From Diospyros lotus (taxonomy: Eukaryota > Streptophyta > Magnoliopsida > Ericales > Ebenaceae): a stretch of 64,000 nt of DNA. Shown one piece after another: positions 22,871-35,037 of this stretch. The position numbers were made by a program, and so were the translations under genes. The notes beneath the pieces are model-generated. The model was given only the letters and a program-made list of their open reading frames with translations. It did not search any database and was not told the origin of the DNA. Location: assembly GCF_014633365.1 (NCBI RefSeq), contig NC_068348.1:17812311-17876310 (forward strand). The letters are read 5' to 3'. The stretch's first letter is position 1; each line of letters begins with the position of its first letter.

Positions 22871-25800
22871 TTCACCCCTCTTTAAAGAAATTTCATCCTC
22901 GAAATTTGCATCTGACCAATCAAATAATTAAAACAAAACACAACTTATTATCTGAACACCTCAATTACATATCAATTTAATCCTTAACAAATGCCCTAGT
23001 TCGCGTTTATTATACGACCAATGCTTACAAGCATGCCATGCCATTTCCAGAATTTTCCGTTGTAGCTCACCACAAGTGATCACACCTATCTCAAAATTAT
23101 TCCATGAGTCTATTCCGAAGGTATATCAACACCGATTTTCGGTCACCAACTATAACAACTCATATTTCCGTCCAAACATGGTCTAAATACACAATTCCTA
23201 AGATTCATAAATGCTTCTAACGCATTAGTTAAACCCAAAGGCATCATCGAATGCTTACCTTCACCTCATTTCCTTTCCCTCAATTGACAGTACCTTAATC
23301 GCACATCAACTTTAGAAATAATATCTCAGCCTCTTGCAGCTGGTCACACAAATCGCCAATTCAGGTCTATCAAGAACACAATTTCTCCTACGGTAACCTG
23401 ACATCCTGGCATGTTACTATTCCTCCTTCAAACATTATCCATCAATCATGACTAGTTTGTCTCAACATAGTACTCTCGTTCGTTTCAATTCATTGTTCAC
23501 ACTACCATAAAAACAACATTCCATAATTACACTATCAACTAGAGCACTTAGACCCATACGTCATTCGTGGCATCTCACCCTAGTACTGCCAAATGCTCTA
23601 TCTTAACTAAGCGGTGCTTTCCATGTCCATCTCGCGTGAGAAAAATATCACTATTAAGTCAAACAAGGTCTCCGTCATCCTCGATTCTAGAAATAGATTT
23701 TACTCATTTTCTACTAGACAATTTAGTTCTCACACAACTACCTTAAATGGGAACCCTTACAGGACAACTTTCGATTTTCACTAGGTCATCAACAACACCT
23801 AGCATAGCCCTTACAACTTAGCCTACTGTCTCACAACCCAAATAAAATTTTCATAATGGAACTGAAAACCCACGTCTTCCTTTATAACAACTCATTCATA
23901 TGTTTTCTCAAATCATAACATGTCTCTTGAGAAGAAAAACACTTTCAATTACCTATCAACATATAACTTACCATATCTTCATGTTAACTTTGTATCATTT
24001 AATAGATCAACTTATGTTTTCAAGAGCACCAAGATATACCTACTATTGCTTCAACCTTTTTATATCACCAAATGTAAGATTCGAGACAACTGAATAAGAG
24101 CCAATTGCTCACAATTCCTGGGGTGTGTATTAATAGGCACACGAAACTAAAAGTTAAGTCAGTACCCAGAATTAAATCCTTCCCAAAGGCCATATCCAAG
24201 AAACAACCGTCCCACCATTTGCCTAATTCGGGAAACACATTTCCTAAGAAAATCCATATCACATGCCTATACCAGGGATCATTCCATTCTTGGTTATAAC
24301 CTATCTCGTCCTATGAATACCATCATCATTTCACCAAGACTCTAAATCATCACTTAGTAGTAGCCATAACTTCACGAGTTCTATCCTAGGTGTAATTATC
24401 CCAGAGAACCTTTCCACATATCTCCGATAACAGCTCGCCAAACATTATTTCTTCGCTCGAGATTACATTTTTTTTTTACTAATTCTCTTTTGACAATCAT
24501 AGTCCACAAGGAAAATGTCCAGGTTAAGTCATCCTCCAAGCCTTCAACCTTTTCATAAACAATTAGGGATTCTACCATGATGCTCCGGTCCCTTAGAACT
24601 TGGACCCTAATCCATACATAACAACCACAGTGTTGCCCAAATTTTGGCACCTGACCGTCTCCACAGTTCACTGTGTTGCTCCGACTAGTGGGTATCACAC
24701 CCCAAATCGCGAGCCAACCACCAGTCATCTGCCTTGGTCCCTAGGCTCAGATCCGTTGTTATAAGTCAAGCACCAATGGTGTTATCGTTACGCTAGAATT
24801 CCTCGTTCTATTTCCGAGAGCTATAGTGGTTCTATTAATATTAGTCCAAATCCCTGATCTATTGGATTCTCAATTTTTCTTTTCTAGAGTAACACTCAAT
24901 CGTATTGTGCACCTTTATCCTAACTATTCCTAAGACTTCGGATTTCTTTCCCACAATCTAATCTCTTTTACTTTCCAAATTTATCACGCACACGATGGAA
25001 CCTCACGCTCCTATTGCTACTCTTACAGACACGTTTATAATTTGTCAAACATCCAAACATCAATTGAAATCCCTTTATTAGAAATCCATTCAATTTAATT
25101 ACCATATTATGAATTTATACTAGATTGTGCAGCCGTATTCTCTTATAGACTTACGTCACTGCCACATGCTCAGTCCATCACAAAACTAGTTTAGAAGTTC
25201 CGTACTCCTTATATATGTTCTGACATCTCATTTCACAATTGACTTTCAACTTGACACTTACTTTTATGGATCATTTTTTCAATCAATCCTATTTCTTTCT
25301 TTGGACCTATTAGAGTCGACTGCAATCATGTTTCAAGATATCTTTATGAGCCTATCAATTTTAGCAAATCCCACCTCATTGCTTTGTGCCTTAGAACTCA
25401 AGCCAAGACCTTTATGAGTACCCCTTAGTCCTTGACAATCATCGTGCAAAATATGTGGTTAATAAAGACTTGTCATCCATACGACCCTTTGTGTGCATAA
25501 ATTTTATCTAGCTACCACACACCTTGCTAACTATTTTCTTCTGAGTTTGAACCTTCCTAAATTGACTAGGGTCATTTCAAGCTTTAGATGTAATCGTCTC
25601 TTCAGGTTGAGATATCATTTTATCTCAAAGTCTATATAGTACGTGTAAATTTTCCTTAGAAACATTAAAGTCAAACTTGAATTTCTCTTATCCCAAAATC
25701 TTTCTAATCTCCAAGGTTATCCTAAATCACAAATCTCTAGTTTATCATTAATCCCTATATATTTTCAATCCCCAGATACTCACGTAAGATTTCATTATGC

Positions 25801-26843
25801 AAATCCTCTACAAGTCAAAAGATTCTTTCAAATTTCCAACTAAAGGGAAAATCCTAATCTTCAAAACATGCGAACTTCACGTTTCATATCTTAATAATTT
25901 TCGGTCGCAATTTAACCCTAACTATAGCCAATTTACCCCCACTCCCTCTTTGTCTAGTAGTAACCATTTGTAAGGAAACAAATTGAGATCACACTCCAAG
26001 ATTTCACTCAAAAGGAAAATTCTCATTGCAACTCAAACACATGTTACCCGAATCTCGAGTTACTACTAAGAAAACTTCTTAAGCACTTAATATCCAGCAA
26101 AACAAGAATTCGATCTTGTTAATTCTGGTTCATTTTCTTTTTCTAAGGGTCGGACGACTTCCAAACCCGAGTATCATTCCCAATCATGTCATTTCTAGAC
26201 TCTACTGCTAGTCCATCTTGTCGTCATAAGACCTGATCGGTTTTTTTTCCTCATTTGATCCTAGATTAATATCCTCAATAAAGTTCCCAATATTCTCCTA
26301 AGTTATTTTCTTCGTTCGTTCACATCCGAAGAATATTCTGGTAAGTCATCAATACTACTAGCACATTGACCAAGTCAAAGATCATCATCAAAATACCCAT
26401 AATCGCCACAATTCACTGTTGAGAAAATCCTAATATATGTGCATCTCTAGATATAACCATTTCAAGTATATAAACTTGTTAGTCTCATCAAAGCTCTTGA
26501 TCTTAACCTCAAGATTTATAGTGGCTTCCTAAAATAAACCATCTTTATTTTCTCATGTCATTTGGCAAGTACTCTTAGCAACCTCAGCCTTTTACTTAAT
26601 TTGTCAAAGTATGACCATTATTATCACCACATCCCAATCGAGAAGTAACCAAGACAATTCGTTAAAATTAGATTCTAGTTAGAAACCTCAAATTTCATAT
26701 TTCTCAAGTTCCCATCTTATTTACTAGGATTTCCACAATCCTATTCTAAGTTCTCTAACCAATAATTCTACTTAATCCTCAATCAACTGAGTATCTTAAA
26801 CACATCCTAGGTAACTTAATTAACCTATGGCTCTGATACCAAT
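22871..26843 (-). pseudogene. Decayed gypsy internal region with reverse-transcriptase trace
   Basis: Minus-strand translation near 23340-23203 gives ISKVDVRLRYCQLRERK and then MPLGLTNALEAFMNL. These match the gypsy reverse-transcriptase blocks usually written FSKIDLRSGYHQLR and MPFGLTNAPATFM, interrupted by a stop. The catalytic YxDD region downstream is not recognisable. A short NFEDEISLKRG-like reading at 22875-22910 resembles the 3' end of Tekay-type elements. The remaining 3.3 kb shows no gag, protease, RNase H or integrase that I can identify by eye. Confidence 0.7.
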
Positions 26844-29612
26844 TGTAACACCCCGTTCGCCAGGCATGTCACTATAAGAGAATTTTCGAGAATCTTTTTT
26901 TTTTCCCAAGTTTATCACGCGCGGTGCATCAAGAACAATCTTCACATGGACACACGAGTCGGCACCCGCGAGGATTCCAAGAACAATCTTCACATGCACA
27001 CAAGATCCCGAAAACCTCAGTCTTGCCCGTTTAACCAACAAGATCAATAATCTAAAACTAAACGAGTCATAGTATAACGCAGCGGATATAATAACATCAA
27101 AATGCAATGGCCTTCCACGAGATTCTTACATAGTATTTCCATAACAAAATACATTGTACAAAGGTACCAAATGATAACAAAATTATCATACAGCCATTCA
27201 TACATATATCAAAGTAAATACTATCGCCTCAATATGCTACAACAGTTATCATACTAAACATCGTTGACCCTCAACTAGCCACGTCCAAGCCTTCGCAGCA
27301 GTCACCGGCTGGAACGTTGAATGTTCTAGGGGCATAACCCAGATTAGATGATAAAACATCTAAGTGATGGCATGATACAGTTTACTGAATGCATAAAATA
27401 CACACGAGCATGGCATATATAAACAACGACAACATGCAACACGTCTAACTTGAGAAATCTCACTGGCATACTCAACCTCCCGTGGAAAATTCATTCCACA
27501 CACCTTTGGGGTTGACCTTATCGCGACATACTTAATCCCTGAGTGCCCTACCGTGCCACCCGATCACTGGGATTAACCTTGCCCCATTCTCAAGAAGACC
27601 CCATCCGGCCCCCACGGACATAACAACGACACAAAAATCAATACCCCGATGATATGAAAAATCACACGCCATGCATCGACTCTTTTATAAGTAAAAACAA
27701 TTGATCCAATATACCACATATTCAATATGCGTACGATGCCATAAGTATATAAGTAAAATGCCTACACTATATAACCCAAATTCTGGAGGGTATAACCTCT
27801 CGCCGAAACTAGTTCAAACACATGCAACCTAAGCTCAAGATGGTAGAATCGCTCACATGAACCCGTTACACACACACCAAATCATTTTCAAGACAATGGT
27901 AAAACTGGAATCAAACCACTCACCTTATTCGAAAAGTCAATTTGTGCCTCGTAAGGCGTGATAAACCTCAAAATACAAGTCTCAATAATTTCTTGGCTTT
28001 GGCATGCTCCTCTAGCTTCAAATTAATCCTCAGAATTCTTTAGGATTCTTCGGAAGCTTTTCCCTAATTTTCCCTATTTTTTTCACTTTTTCTCTATTTT
28101 CTCTATTTTCATTTTCCTTTTCTTTTTTTCTTTTTCTTCTTCTTCTCCCCTGCTTCTTCTTCCTTCTTCCCGCGCATGCGAACAACCATCGCACTGTTGC
28201 GCTTTCAGCCTCCTCCGCCCACGTTAGCAGCCTCCCAGACCTCCACCGAGCCCATTAGACCTCGTCGGTTGCCGCCGCCTTGCTAGGCCATCGCCGTGGT
28301 CCCTGCTACCCGCCCTTGGTAAGCACTGCCATGGCCGAGCTACAACTTGAAGTTGCTTCTGTGGCCAGACACTAACCCCTCCGCATGCCACCGTGGGCTA
28401 TTGTTGCCGCCACCTATAGCTCCGCGCCACCACTTCCTCAACCACGTCTACCACCAGCCGCTGCAACTACCCCGACCAGCCATCGCCGACTACCTCTGCA
28501 ACAACGCTGCATACAGCCTCCGTTGTTAGCCGTTGTTCTCTCTCTCTCTTTCTCTCCCTAGCTCTCGGTTACTTTCTTTTTCTCTGTTTCTTCAATTTCC
28601 TTTTGATTGTCCCTCAATTTATAGCAATCCTACAGCTTGGGCACTACGCTTACACATATACATATAATATTTATATCATATATTATAATCTATATCTCTT
28701 GCCCAAGAAATCTCTTGCTACAACTTTGCCCTCACTCTTGAATATAACCATATATATATAATACCAGTTGTTGTAATTCTTGGCCATGAAGCTCTTTGGC
28801 CATCACGCGTGCTTATGCATATATTTTAGCTATATCACAAGAATCAATTTGTTGCAATTTACACACTCTACACACACGCACGTATATATTATATATATTA
28901 TATATATATACCTATAATGTTATGTAATATGATAACTACACATTAGAACCAAATTTCATTCTTATTTCACTTGAGTAATTTTCTAATTGCATTTACATCC
29001 TCAAACATCAATTTAATTTGCACTACGATACCAAAAACGCAAAATTAATAACTGAAGACTTACTCGATAAGGACAATTTTGCCCTAGTGCCCTCACTGGG
29101 CTATTGTCTCATCACAAAACTACCTCAGGGTTGATCCTTACGAAAAACCAAAGCCCTCTCAGGGTTCCATTGATTTCTCAGAGGTTTCTTACGACAATTC
29201 AGTAATTTTTGCTGAATCGAAACTGTACCGAAAACTATCTCTGTTTTGACTTCTCTCAATATCATAAATCACGTTTTGATATGCTTGATGACTTCATACC
29301 CTTTCTTTTAGATATCTAAGTCCCGAGGCATTCCCTGTCGCTGATTCGACGACTTACTTTGCTATTATAGGCACTTTTTGATATCCCAGACTCATTCAAA
29401 CAACGTGGCAACCGAACGAAGCATGGGATATTATATTCATCAACAACATACTTTTTCTTCCAGAGATACTTATGTTCCAAGGCATTCCCTTCAATCGATT
29501 CGATTGTTTATAACTCCAAGAAATTATACTTAAACCCCAAAATTTCTAATAATTTCATTTTCGCCCCTGGATAAATTACTTTTGAACCCTTTGAAAATTC
29601 TCGAGTAATACA
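26844..29612 (-). repeat. 5' LTR of the gypsy element
   Basis: The plus-strand ends are TGTAACACCCCGTTC and CTCGAGTAATACA, length 2769 bp. Two bases separate it from the primer-binding site at 26829-26841. It pairs with 20109-22870. A direct repeat AAGAACAATCTTCACATG occurs twice within the first 160 bases (near 26932 and 26979), also seen in the partner. Confidence 0.88.
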
Positions 29613-29617
29613 ATATC

Positions 29618-29916
29618 TCTTTAGCAGTTTTGTACATTTGCACTAGATTGAACTCCTTAGGACTTAGAGTACAAAATAATATGTACATTGCTTTGGCATT
29701 GATTTCCACCGTTCTCTTGTTCTCTTATGTCCAATCTTTCATATCCTCCATGTTTGGGAGATTTATGCCTTGCATAACGGTTTGCAATATGTTGATGTCT
29801 TGCATATGAAAACAATACATTATTTTCATCCAATGACCGTAGTTAGAACCATCAAAGAAAGAAGAGCGGTTGGTGCTTTGACCCTCAATGTGAGATGAAC
29901 TGAAAATGTGTGCCAT
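29618..29916 (-). pseudogene. Copia gag N-terminal fragment
   Basis: The frame opens at 29916 with MAHIFSSSHIEGQ, then FFDGSNYGHWMKIM, similar to the N-terminal block FDGTNYxYWKxRM of Ty1/copia gag. After a stop near 29725 it continues as INAKAMYILFCTLSPKEFN and YKTAKEI, equivalent to the usual xNxKAMxxLxCALSxEEF segment. It is then interrupted by the gypsy element at 29612 and resumes at 20108 as DKLEVMHE. So the gypsy insertion hit this gag between AKEI and DKLEV. The rest of gag and all of pol are missing. Confidence 0.75.
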
Positions 29917-30709
29917 TTGTGAATCTTACCCTAGGTTGTTAGATCTTGAAAAAGAGGGCAGTGGCGGCTCTGATACCAATTGATAGAATAGTTTAGCAAT
30001 GGCCATACACACCCAAGAAATTGGAGAATTGGGTGATTAAAATTTTTTAATTGAGCTTGAAACATTTTTGCCAAATGGTGAAGTTTTAGTGAAAAAATGA
30101 TGGTATTTGAATAAGATGCTAATCAAGATCAATGAAATGAAAAATAATTTCAAATGAGACATAAGTGATTTAGAGTGGTTCACCCAAATGGCCTAATCTA
30201 CTACCTTAACTCTTCACTAAAGATTTTAAACACTTCACTAAAACCTTCTACTTGATCTCAAATAGGCCCTCTAGTCTCAAGACTAGGAATACAATCTTCT
30301 ACTTTGCTAAGTAGGCTCTCTACCAATCTTGCTAGACAATTACAAAGATTTTACAATAAGAGAGAATCTGAGAGATGAATATCCTAATTACAAGATCTCT
30401 TAAAATCAAATACAATGCTTGAAATCAAATAATACAAATTAAGTACAAAGCCTTTGAGAGAAAAATTTGAAAACAATTGAGCACTTGAGTATATTTTGAA
30501 CACTTAAAGCTTGCAATCTATTCCCTAACCATTAAATGCTCCAACCACTTAGTATTTATAGCCTTTACCGACCATTTGAATTCCATAGCCATTGGTTGCA
30601 ATTAATGAACTACAAAAATAGTTATTAAAGTGTTCTACAACAAAAATGGTCGACATGCTTAGAAATCAATTGATTGATTAGGCCAAACCCTAAGGGATCG
30701 ATCGATATG

Positions 30710-33700
30710 TGTTAGGAACTGTGACTATGCAGCCTTCAATCCCATTTGACTTCGATCCACAGAGACGCAAGCGCGATCTCCTCCGAGTCAATCCACACGA
30801 TCAATCCTTCTACAACATCCTTAGTCATGCTAGCAACCTTAGACACCTTTGAGAGAAACGAATTTTCCTTTTTCAACCTCTTAAGAGGCATATAAATATA
30901 GTTCAAGAACCCTAATCACGTCATAAAAAACCCTAAACACTTTAGGCCCCACTCCTAATCACATTCAGCCGGCTCTCTCTCTTTTTTATTTTAATTGTGG
31001 AATGGCCTCAATCTAAGTGTGTGACCCCTTAGGTCCACCATTAGACTAGATGTAGGAGCCAACTCTATTTAGCCACTTTAGGGCCCAACTCATTGGTTTA
31101 ATTAAACACATCTCATGGGTTTCTTAATTAAACTCTTTAATTAATAGTTTTAGAATTAATCAAATTAATTCTAAAATCCCTACATATCATGGTTAACGTC
31201 TAGTAACATGCCATGAATACCTAGCCAATGATGAAATAAACGCGGACCTTTTCAATTGCAATTACCGTGCAGTAAAATCATTTCATCAATCTATGTCCCG
31301 GCCGAATTTAGGGTATGGTTTTATGATGAAACCCTAAGCATTCAATAACTATGTATCCATTCCAGATTTATGACTAGATATGTGAAATCAAAACACCTTT
31401 TGATTCTACCTCACCTTGGCCAAGGATTTCCTCAATCATGAAACCATCGGAATACATAGGACATCCTCTTATCATGACAATAAATGATGAATCCTGTATC
31501 GACACTCATAAGCCTTCATATGTAATAAGGCCACGCCTAGTGATAGTTTGTCAATGACTCTATTAGAATCCAAAAAAATACCAAAGCGTAACCATTCAAA
31601 TATAAGACTACCATGATGTCTCAAGTCTAAGGATCAATCTGTACAATTACAACACAAGAATTTCAATTCGACATTAAACAATAACCATTAGGAATTCTAT
31701 AACGGGTTAGTTCAGTATACTTATTCTTATAATAAGCACCCACATATATGCACTATTGTCCTCACACCAATATCCATGAAACAAGACATTCTCCTGATTG
31801 AGCATACATCATATGTGCTAGTATATCCGAGTTATTAGTGTCCATTCCTAATAACTCTATTGTAACGCCCCATTTTTTCGAGCGTTAAATAAATTAGGAA
31901 TTTCAGGAGTATTTTTTTTTCCAATATAAATCATTTCCCGATAATCCCATTCTACCTTCCCAGCATACTAAACAAGAATCCATAAGCTAAGACAGGTAAT
32001 CATCATAAATGCGGAAACTTAAAATCGAAACCTGATATGATACATAACTGAATTCAATTAATCATAACATAAGAATCTGTATCATCATATCATCAAATGC
32101 TTAAATACATGGAGATGTATCATCAAAAGATAACAACTGAGCACTTTAGGTACAATTCGACGATTCCTCATAAATACATTAAATCGTAATAATTACACAT
32201 GATATTCAATATAATATAATCTTCTAACCATGACTAAAAACATATTCTGAATCCTCTCGAAGGTGCATATAACAGAACAACTCGTCGAACTCATCTGCCA
32301 CATCATCACGTGCCATCACATCTCAATCATCCCCTTGCCATAGTTGCAAATCCTAACTGGAACGTTTGAATGTTCCAAGGACATAATCCAATTAGAAGAT
32401 GAATCTTCTAGTGAGGGTTTAGAAATATGATACATGAATACATGATGCAATAACATAAACAATCGTATGCCCTAGTGTAACTTCCCTGATCCACCAACTC
32501 GGCACAAAACCCTAGGCAGAATCTCGACCTACTTTCAGGATAATCTTAATATTGTTCCATCATTTTTTCTTAGAGAAATACGGCTATACTATCAGAGCAA
32601 CATCCCAATCCCATGCACGAGTATTAATATGTCAATAATTTCGTGCCATGCAAAAATCAGGACTTTCCATGCAATATGACAAAATGATCATAACTTCAAT
32701 AAATATCATACATAATAAAGCAAACATGTCATATATAGGTTCTCAAGATAAAATCACTCACATTTAACACAAAATTCGGAATACCTCAAAAAATGTGCAT
32801 CACCTTGATTTGCGTGTTAACCCCGAAAATAATGCAAATCGTCAAGATCCTTGGCCAAATCACTTCTTGTCCAACAATTTCCAAGAAAAATCAATAATAT
32901 AATTTTTTCAGATTTTTTTATTTTTTTCTCTATTTTTCATAGTCATAAATTCTTCCAAAATTCAAAATAAATACCTAATAAAGTAATTTCCTCAATTTTT
33001 CTTCATAAAAATTCCTAAAATAACATTTTTAATCTCCATAAATTTTATAGTAATTTTAAAAAACTTATTCCTATTTTTTTATAATTAAGTTTCCTTTCAA
33101 AAATTTAAAATAATTATTTTCTCAAGAAATTTCGCAAATAAAAATTCATAAAAATAAAATATTCCTTTTTAATGTATTTTTTGACATTTTTCACAAATTG
33201 TATCCCTCTTATTTCTATTTTTACTCTATTTTCCTTTATTTTTAGCATTTAAAAACAATAAAAATTACCTTTGGTCATCTTCTCCGGCGCCGGCATACCG
33301 GAAAATCAAACGGCCTATACCAAAAGATAGCTCACCTTGATTTGATCACCCTGACCAAATTTGAGCTTAAAACAACACCCCAAAAACCTCCATCCGGGCA
33401 AAAATCAATCCAGCTCTAGCGAGTTTTGATTTTTCTGACGAAGCTCCGATCACCCCTCAAATGAACTCCAAAATTCATCAAAATTTTCAAAAATAATCCT
33501 CACCTTATAGGGAACAAAATTCCTATGGTTTGGTGCCTCAATTTATTCAAAAACGATGTCAATTTGAAGCTCAAATCTTGTAAAACCCAAAACGACAGTT
33601 CTTGAGCAACCCAAGGCCTTTGATGTCTCCCCTTGCCATATATCCATCCAAATCCACCGAAAAATGACCTCAAAGATTGATTTAAACGACCAACTTTCAG

Positions 33701-34706
33701 GCCACTTTCAGCCGAAAAGTTTGGTCGTTTTCGACCATGCCAAGGCCGATTGTTGGCCTAGGCTCGACCCAAGAGCATCCTAGGCTACTTTCCTTGAATC
33801 TTTCGCCACTGAATTTGATGATGGGAGGTGATGGAGGAAGCTTGGTCGGCCATGGCAGATTGCTCTTTGTACAATTTTGTAAAATTATACTTTAACCCCA
33901 ACTTCTTTACATTTTGCACTTTTAGTCCTTTTCTTCAAGCCCCTGAGCTTCCCAATAGTGCTATTGCGACCTACAAGTTATATACTTTCCATTGCATCCC
34001 CGAAGATTCTGAAAAAATGTCATTTCGACCTCCATTCGACAAAATTAAGAAATTACACTTAGGCCTGAATCTTCATTTTGGCCGTAAACCCTTGTTTCTT
34101 CCTTAAACCACGGAAGGGTTGTTCTACATACAAAATATGGACCTCCTTGGGGTTTCGTTGACCTCTCGAAAGTCTCCTGCGATAATTCAGTTTTGCAGTC
34201 TGAATCGTAGTTAAATTTTAGCTGTACCAAAAATCATTCCTAATTCAATTTCTCTCGATGCTAAAAATCATTTCTCGAGATGCTCATCAATTTTTTATCA
34301 TTTTTCTTAGACATCTTGGCTCCAAGGCACTCCCTATAGTCGATTCGATCAATTTTTCGGGCTATTTAGATACCTACCTTCCCCGAAATTTTACTTTTCT
34401 AATAAAACATTTATTCTCAAATAATCTCAATTTCTTGGGTATTACATCTATGACTATGAACATTTAAGATCAGGGCTTATAAGAATATATTTCGTGATCG
34501 TCATCTCTATGCACGACCATATTCCATTAGCATATTTAATTTATAGACTTTGTCAAGTATAGATTGCAATAAATAATGACGACACACATCAATGACAAAT
34601 AAAATATAATGTCTTGCGATAACAATTAATTGAAGATAAAGAATCCCAATAAAAAGTATGATCAATTACATAAAATATAATTGACTTGTGGAGCATAACT
34701 CTAATA
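30710..34706 (-). repeat. Copia-type solo LTR with nested gypsy LTR, TSD ATATG
   Basis: The plus-strand start is TGTTAGGAACTGTG and the end GCATAACTCTAATA; the termini TGTTAG/CTAATA are inverted repeats if one base of the terminal CA has mutated. Flanking ATATG occurs at 30705-30709 and 34707-34711. A minus-strand TATA-like CTATATTTATATGCC lies near 30888-30902. Without the nested 2.6-kb insertion it would be about 1.4 kb. No coding was recognised. Confidence 0.65.
31861..34446 (-). repeat. Gypsy solo LTR, TSD TCTAT
   Basis: The ends are TGTAACGCCCCATTT and CTTGGGTATTACA, length 2586 bp, with perfect duplications TCTAT at 31856-31860 and 34447-34451. It is the same family as 39767-42501: shared GAGCGTTAAATAA, TTAGGAATTTCAG, CCCTAGGCAGAATC and GGAACGTTTGAATGTTCC. 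The 3' third is also related to the LTRs of the 20109-29612 element. No internal coding. Confidence 0.88.
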
Positions 34707-35037
34707 ATATGAGAGTTAAAAACGGTCGACTAATTTTTATGTGTGGTTGTCGATCACTCTTGGCAGAGAGCATGCATTGAACCGATCGACAGGCTATGGA
34801 ATAATCCTATTTTGCTATGATGAGTTAGCACAGTTTATTTTTCCCTCTGGCATTCTTTTTAAGTGTTCATGCACTTAAGTATCATGTGTTACTTACCTTT
34901 CGTTCCACCATCGTTATAAGGGCCAAATAGGTCAAGCTCGAAAGATTAGGGTACCACTTTGGCAAAAAGTAAAGTTGAGATACCAATGGACTAAGGGTTA
35001 AATTGTTTAGGGGCCACATTATTTTTTGAAAAAAAAG

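Larger units (their letters stand above)
20109..29612 (-). mobile_element. Ty3/gypsy LTR retrotransposon, decayed, TSD ATATC
   Basis: A complete structure on the minus strand: 5' LTR 26844-29612, primer-binding site TGGTATCAGAGCC (initiator tRNA-Met) at 26829-26841, internal region 22871-26843, polypurine tract CTTTAAAGAGGGGTGAA at 22871-22887, 3' LTR 20109-22870. Perfect 5-bp duplications ATATC sit at 20104-20108 and 29613-29617. The internal region is about 4.0 kb, shorter than a full gypsy polyprotein, with no long ORF; only a broken reverse-transcriptase trace is readable. Long LTRs (about 2.77 kb) and the TGTAACACCCC end fit Tekay/Del-like chromoviruses, an inference. Confidence 0.88.
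17568..34884 (-). mobile_element. Minus-strand copia element (internally deleted) hosting three nested elements
   Basis: The 5' LTR occupies 29981-34884 (minus strand TGATACTTAAG... to ...CTATTCTATCA), split by a nested LTR. A primer-binding site (minus strand TGGTATCAGAGCC) sits at 29966-29978, two bases from the LTR. A gag start follows (29916 downward). The 3' LTR begins at 17568 (plus-strand TAATAGAATGGC, matching TGATAGAATAG at 29981) and is broken by a gypsy solo LTR. Gag ends after about 110 codons and runs into LTR-like sequence near 20085, so pol is deleted. Flanks TGTG/TGTG hint at a target duplication but are not clean. Confidence 0.7.
29981..34884 (-). repeat. 5' LTR of the minus-strand copia, split by another LTR
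   Basis: The LTR is 29981-30709 plus 34712-34884. The minus-strand TATA-like GGCTATAAATACT lies near 30548-30560. Upstream of it on that strand are GTCGAC/ATCGAT motifs at 30650-30706 and 34723-34798. The intervening 30710-34706 is a separate insertion with its own target duplication. Confidence 0.6.
17368..35037. mobile_element. Mutator-like MITE split by a 17-kb nest of retrotransposons
   Basis: The left arm (17368-17567) and the right arm (34885-35037) are inverted copies of each other: both read CTTTTTTT, then GCCCCTAAAC, ATTTAACCCTTA, CAAAGTGGTA, GAGCTTGAC, ATTTGGCCCTTAT going inward. Outside them is a direct 12-bp repeat GTCATTTAGACT at 17356-17367 and 35038-35049. The original element would have been about 350 bp and without coding capacity; everything between the arms is later insertion. 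The TSD is slightly longer than the 8-11 bp usual for Mutator-like elements, so one or more bases may belong to the terminus. Confidence 0.75.

Noticed and set aside
26829..26841. A tRNA gene suggested by tRNA-Met-like sequence
   Set aside because: Only the 3'-terminal complement is present next to an LTR, so it is a primer-binding site; the same holds at 4529, 4918, 29966 and 58168.
20109..29612. Large retrotransposon derivative (LARD) with purely non-coding core
   Set aside because: A broken gypsy reverse-transcriptase trace is readable on the minus strand near 23203-23340, so a decayed coding element is the simpler explanation.
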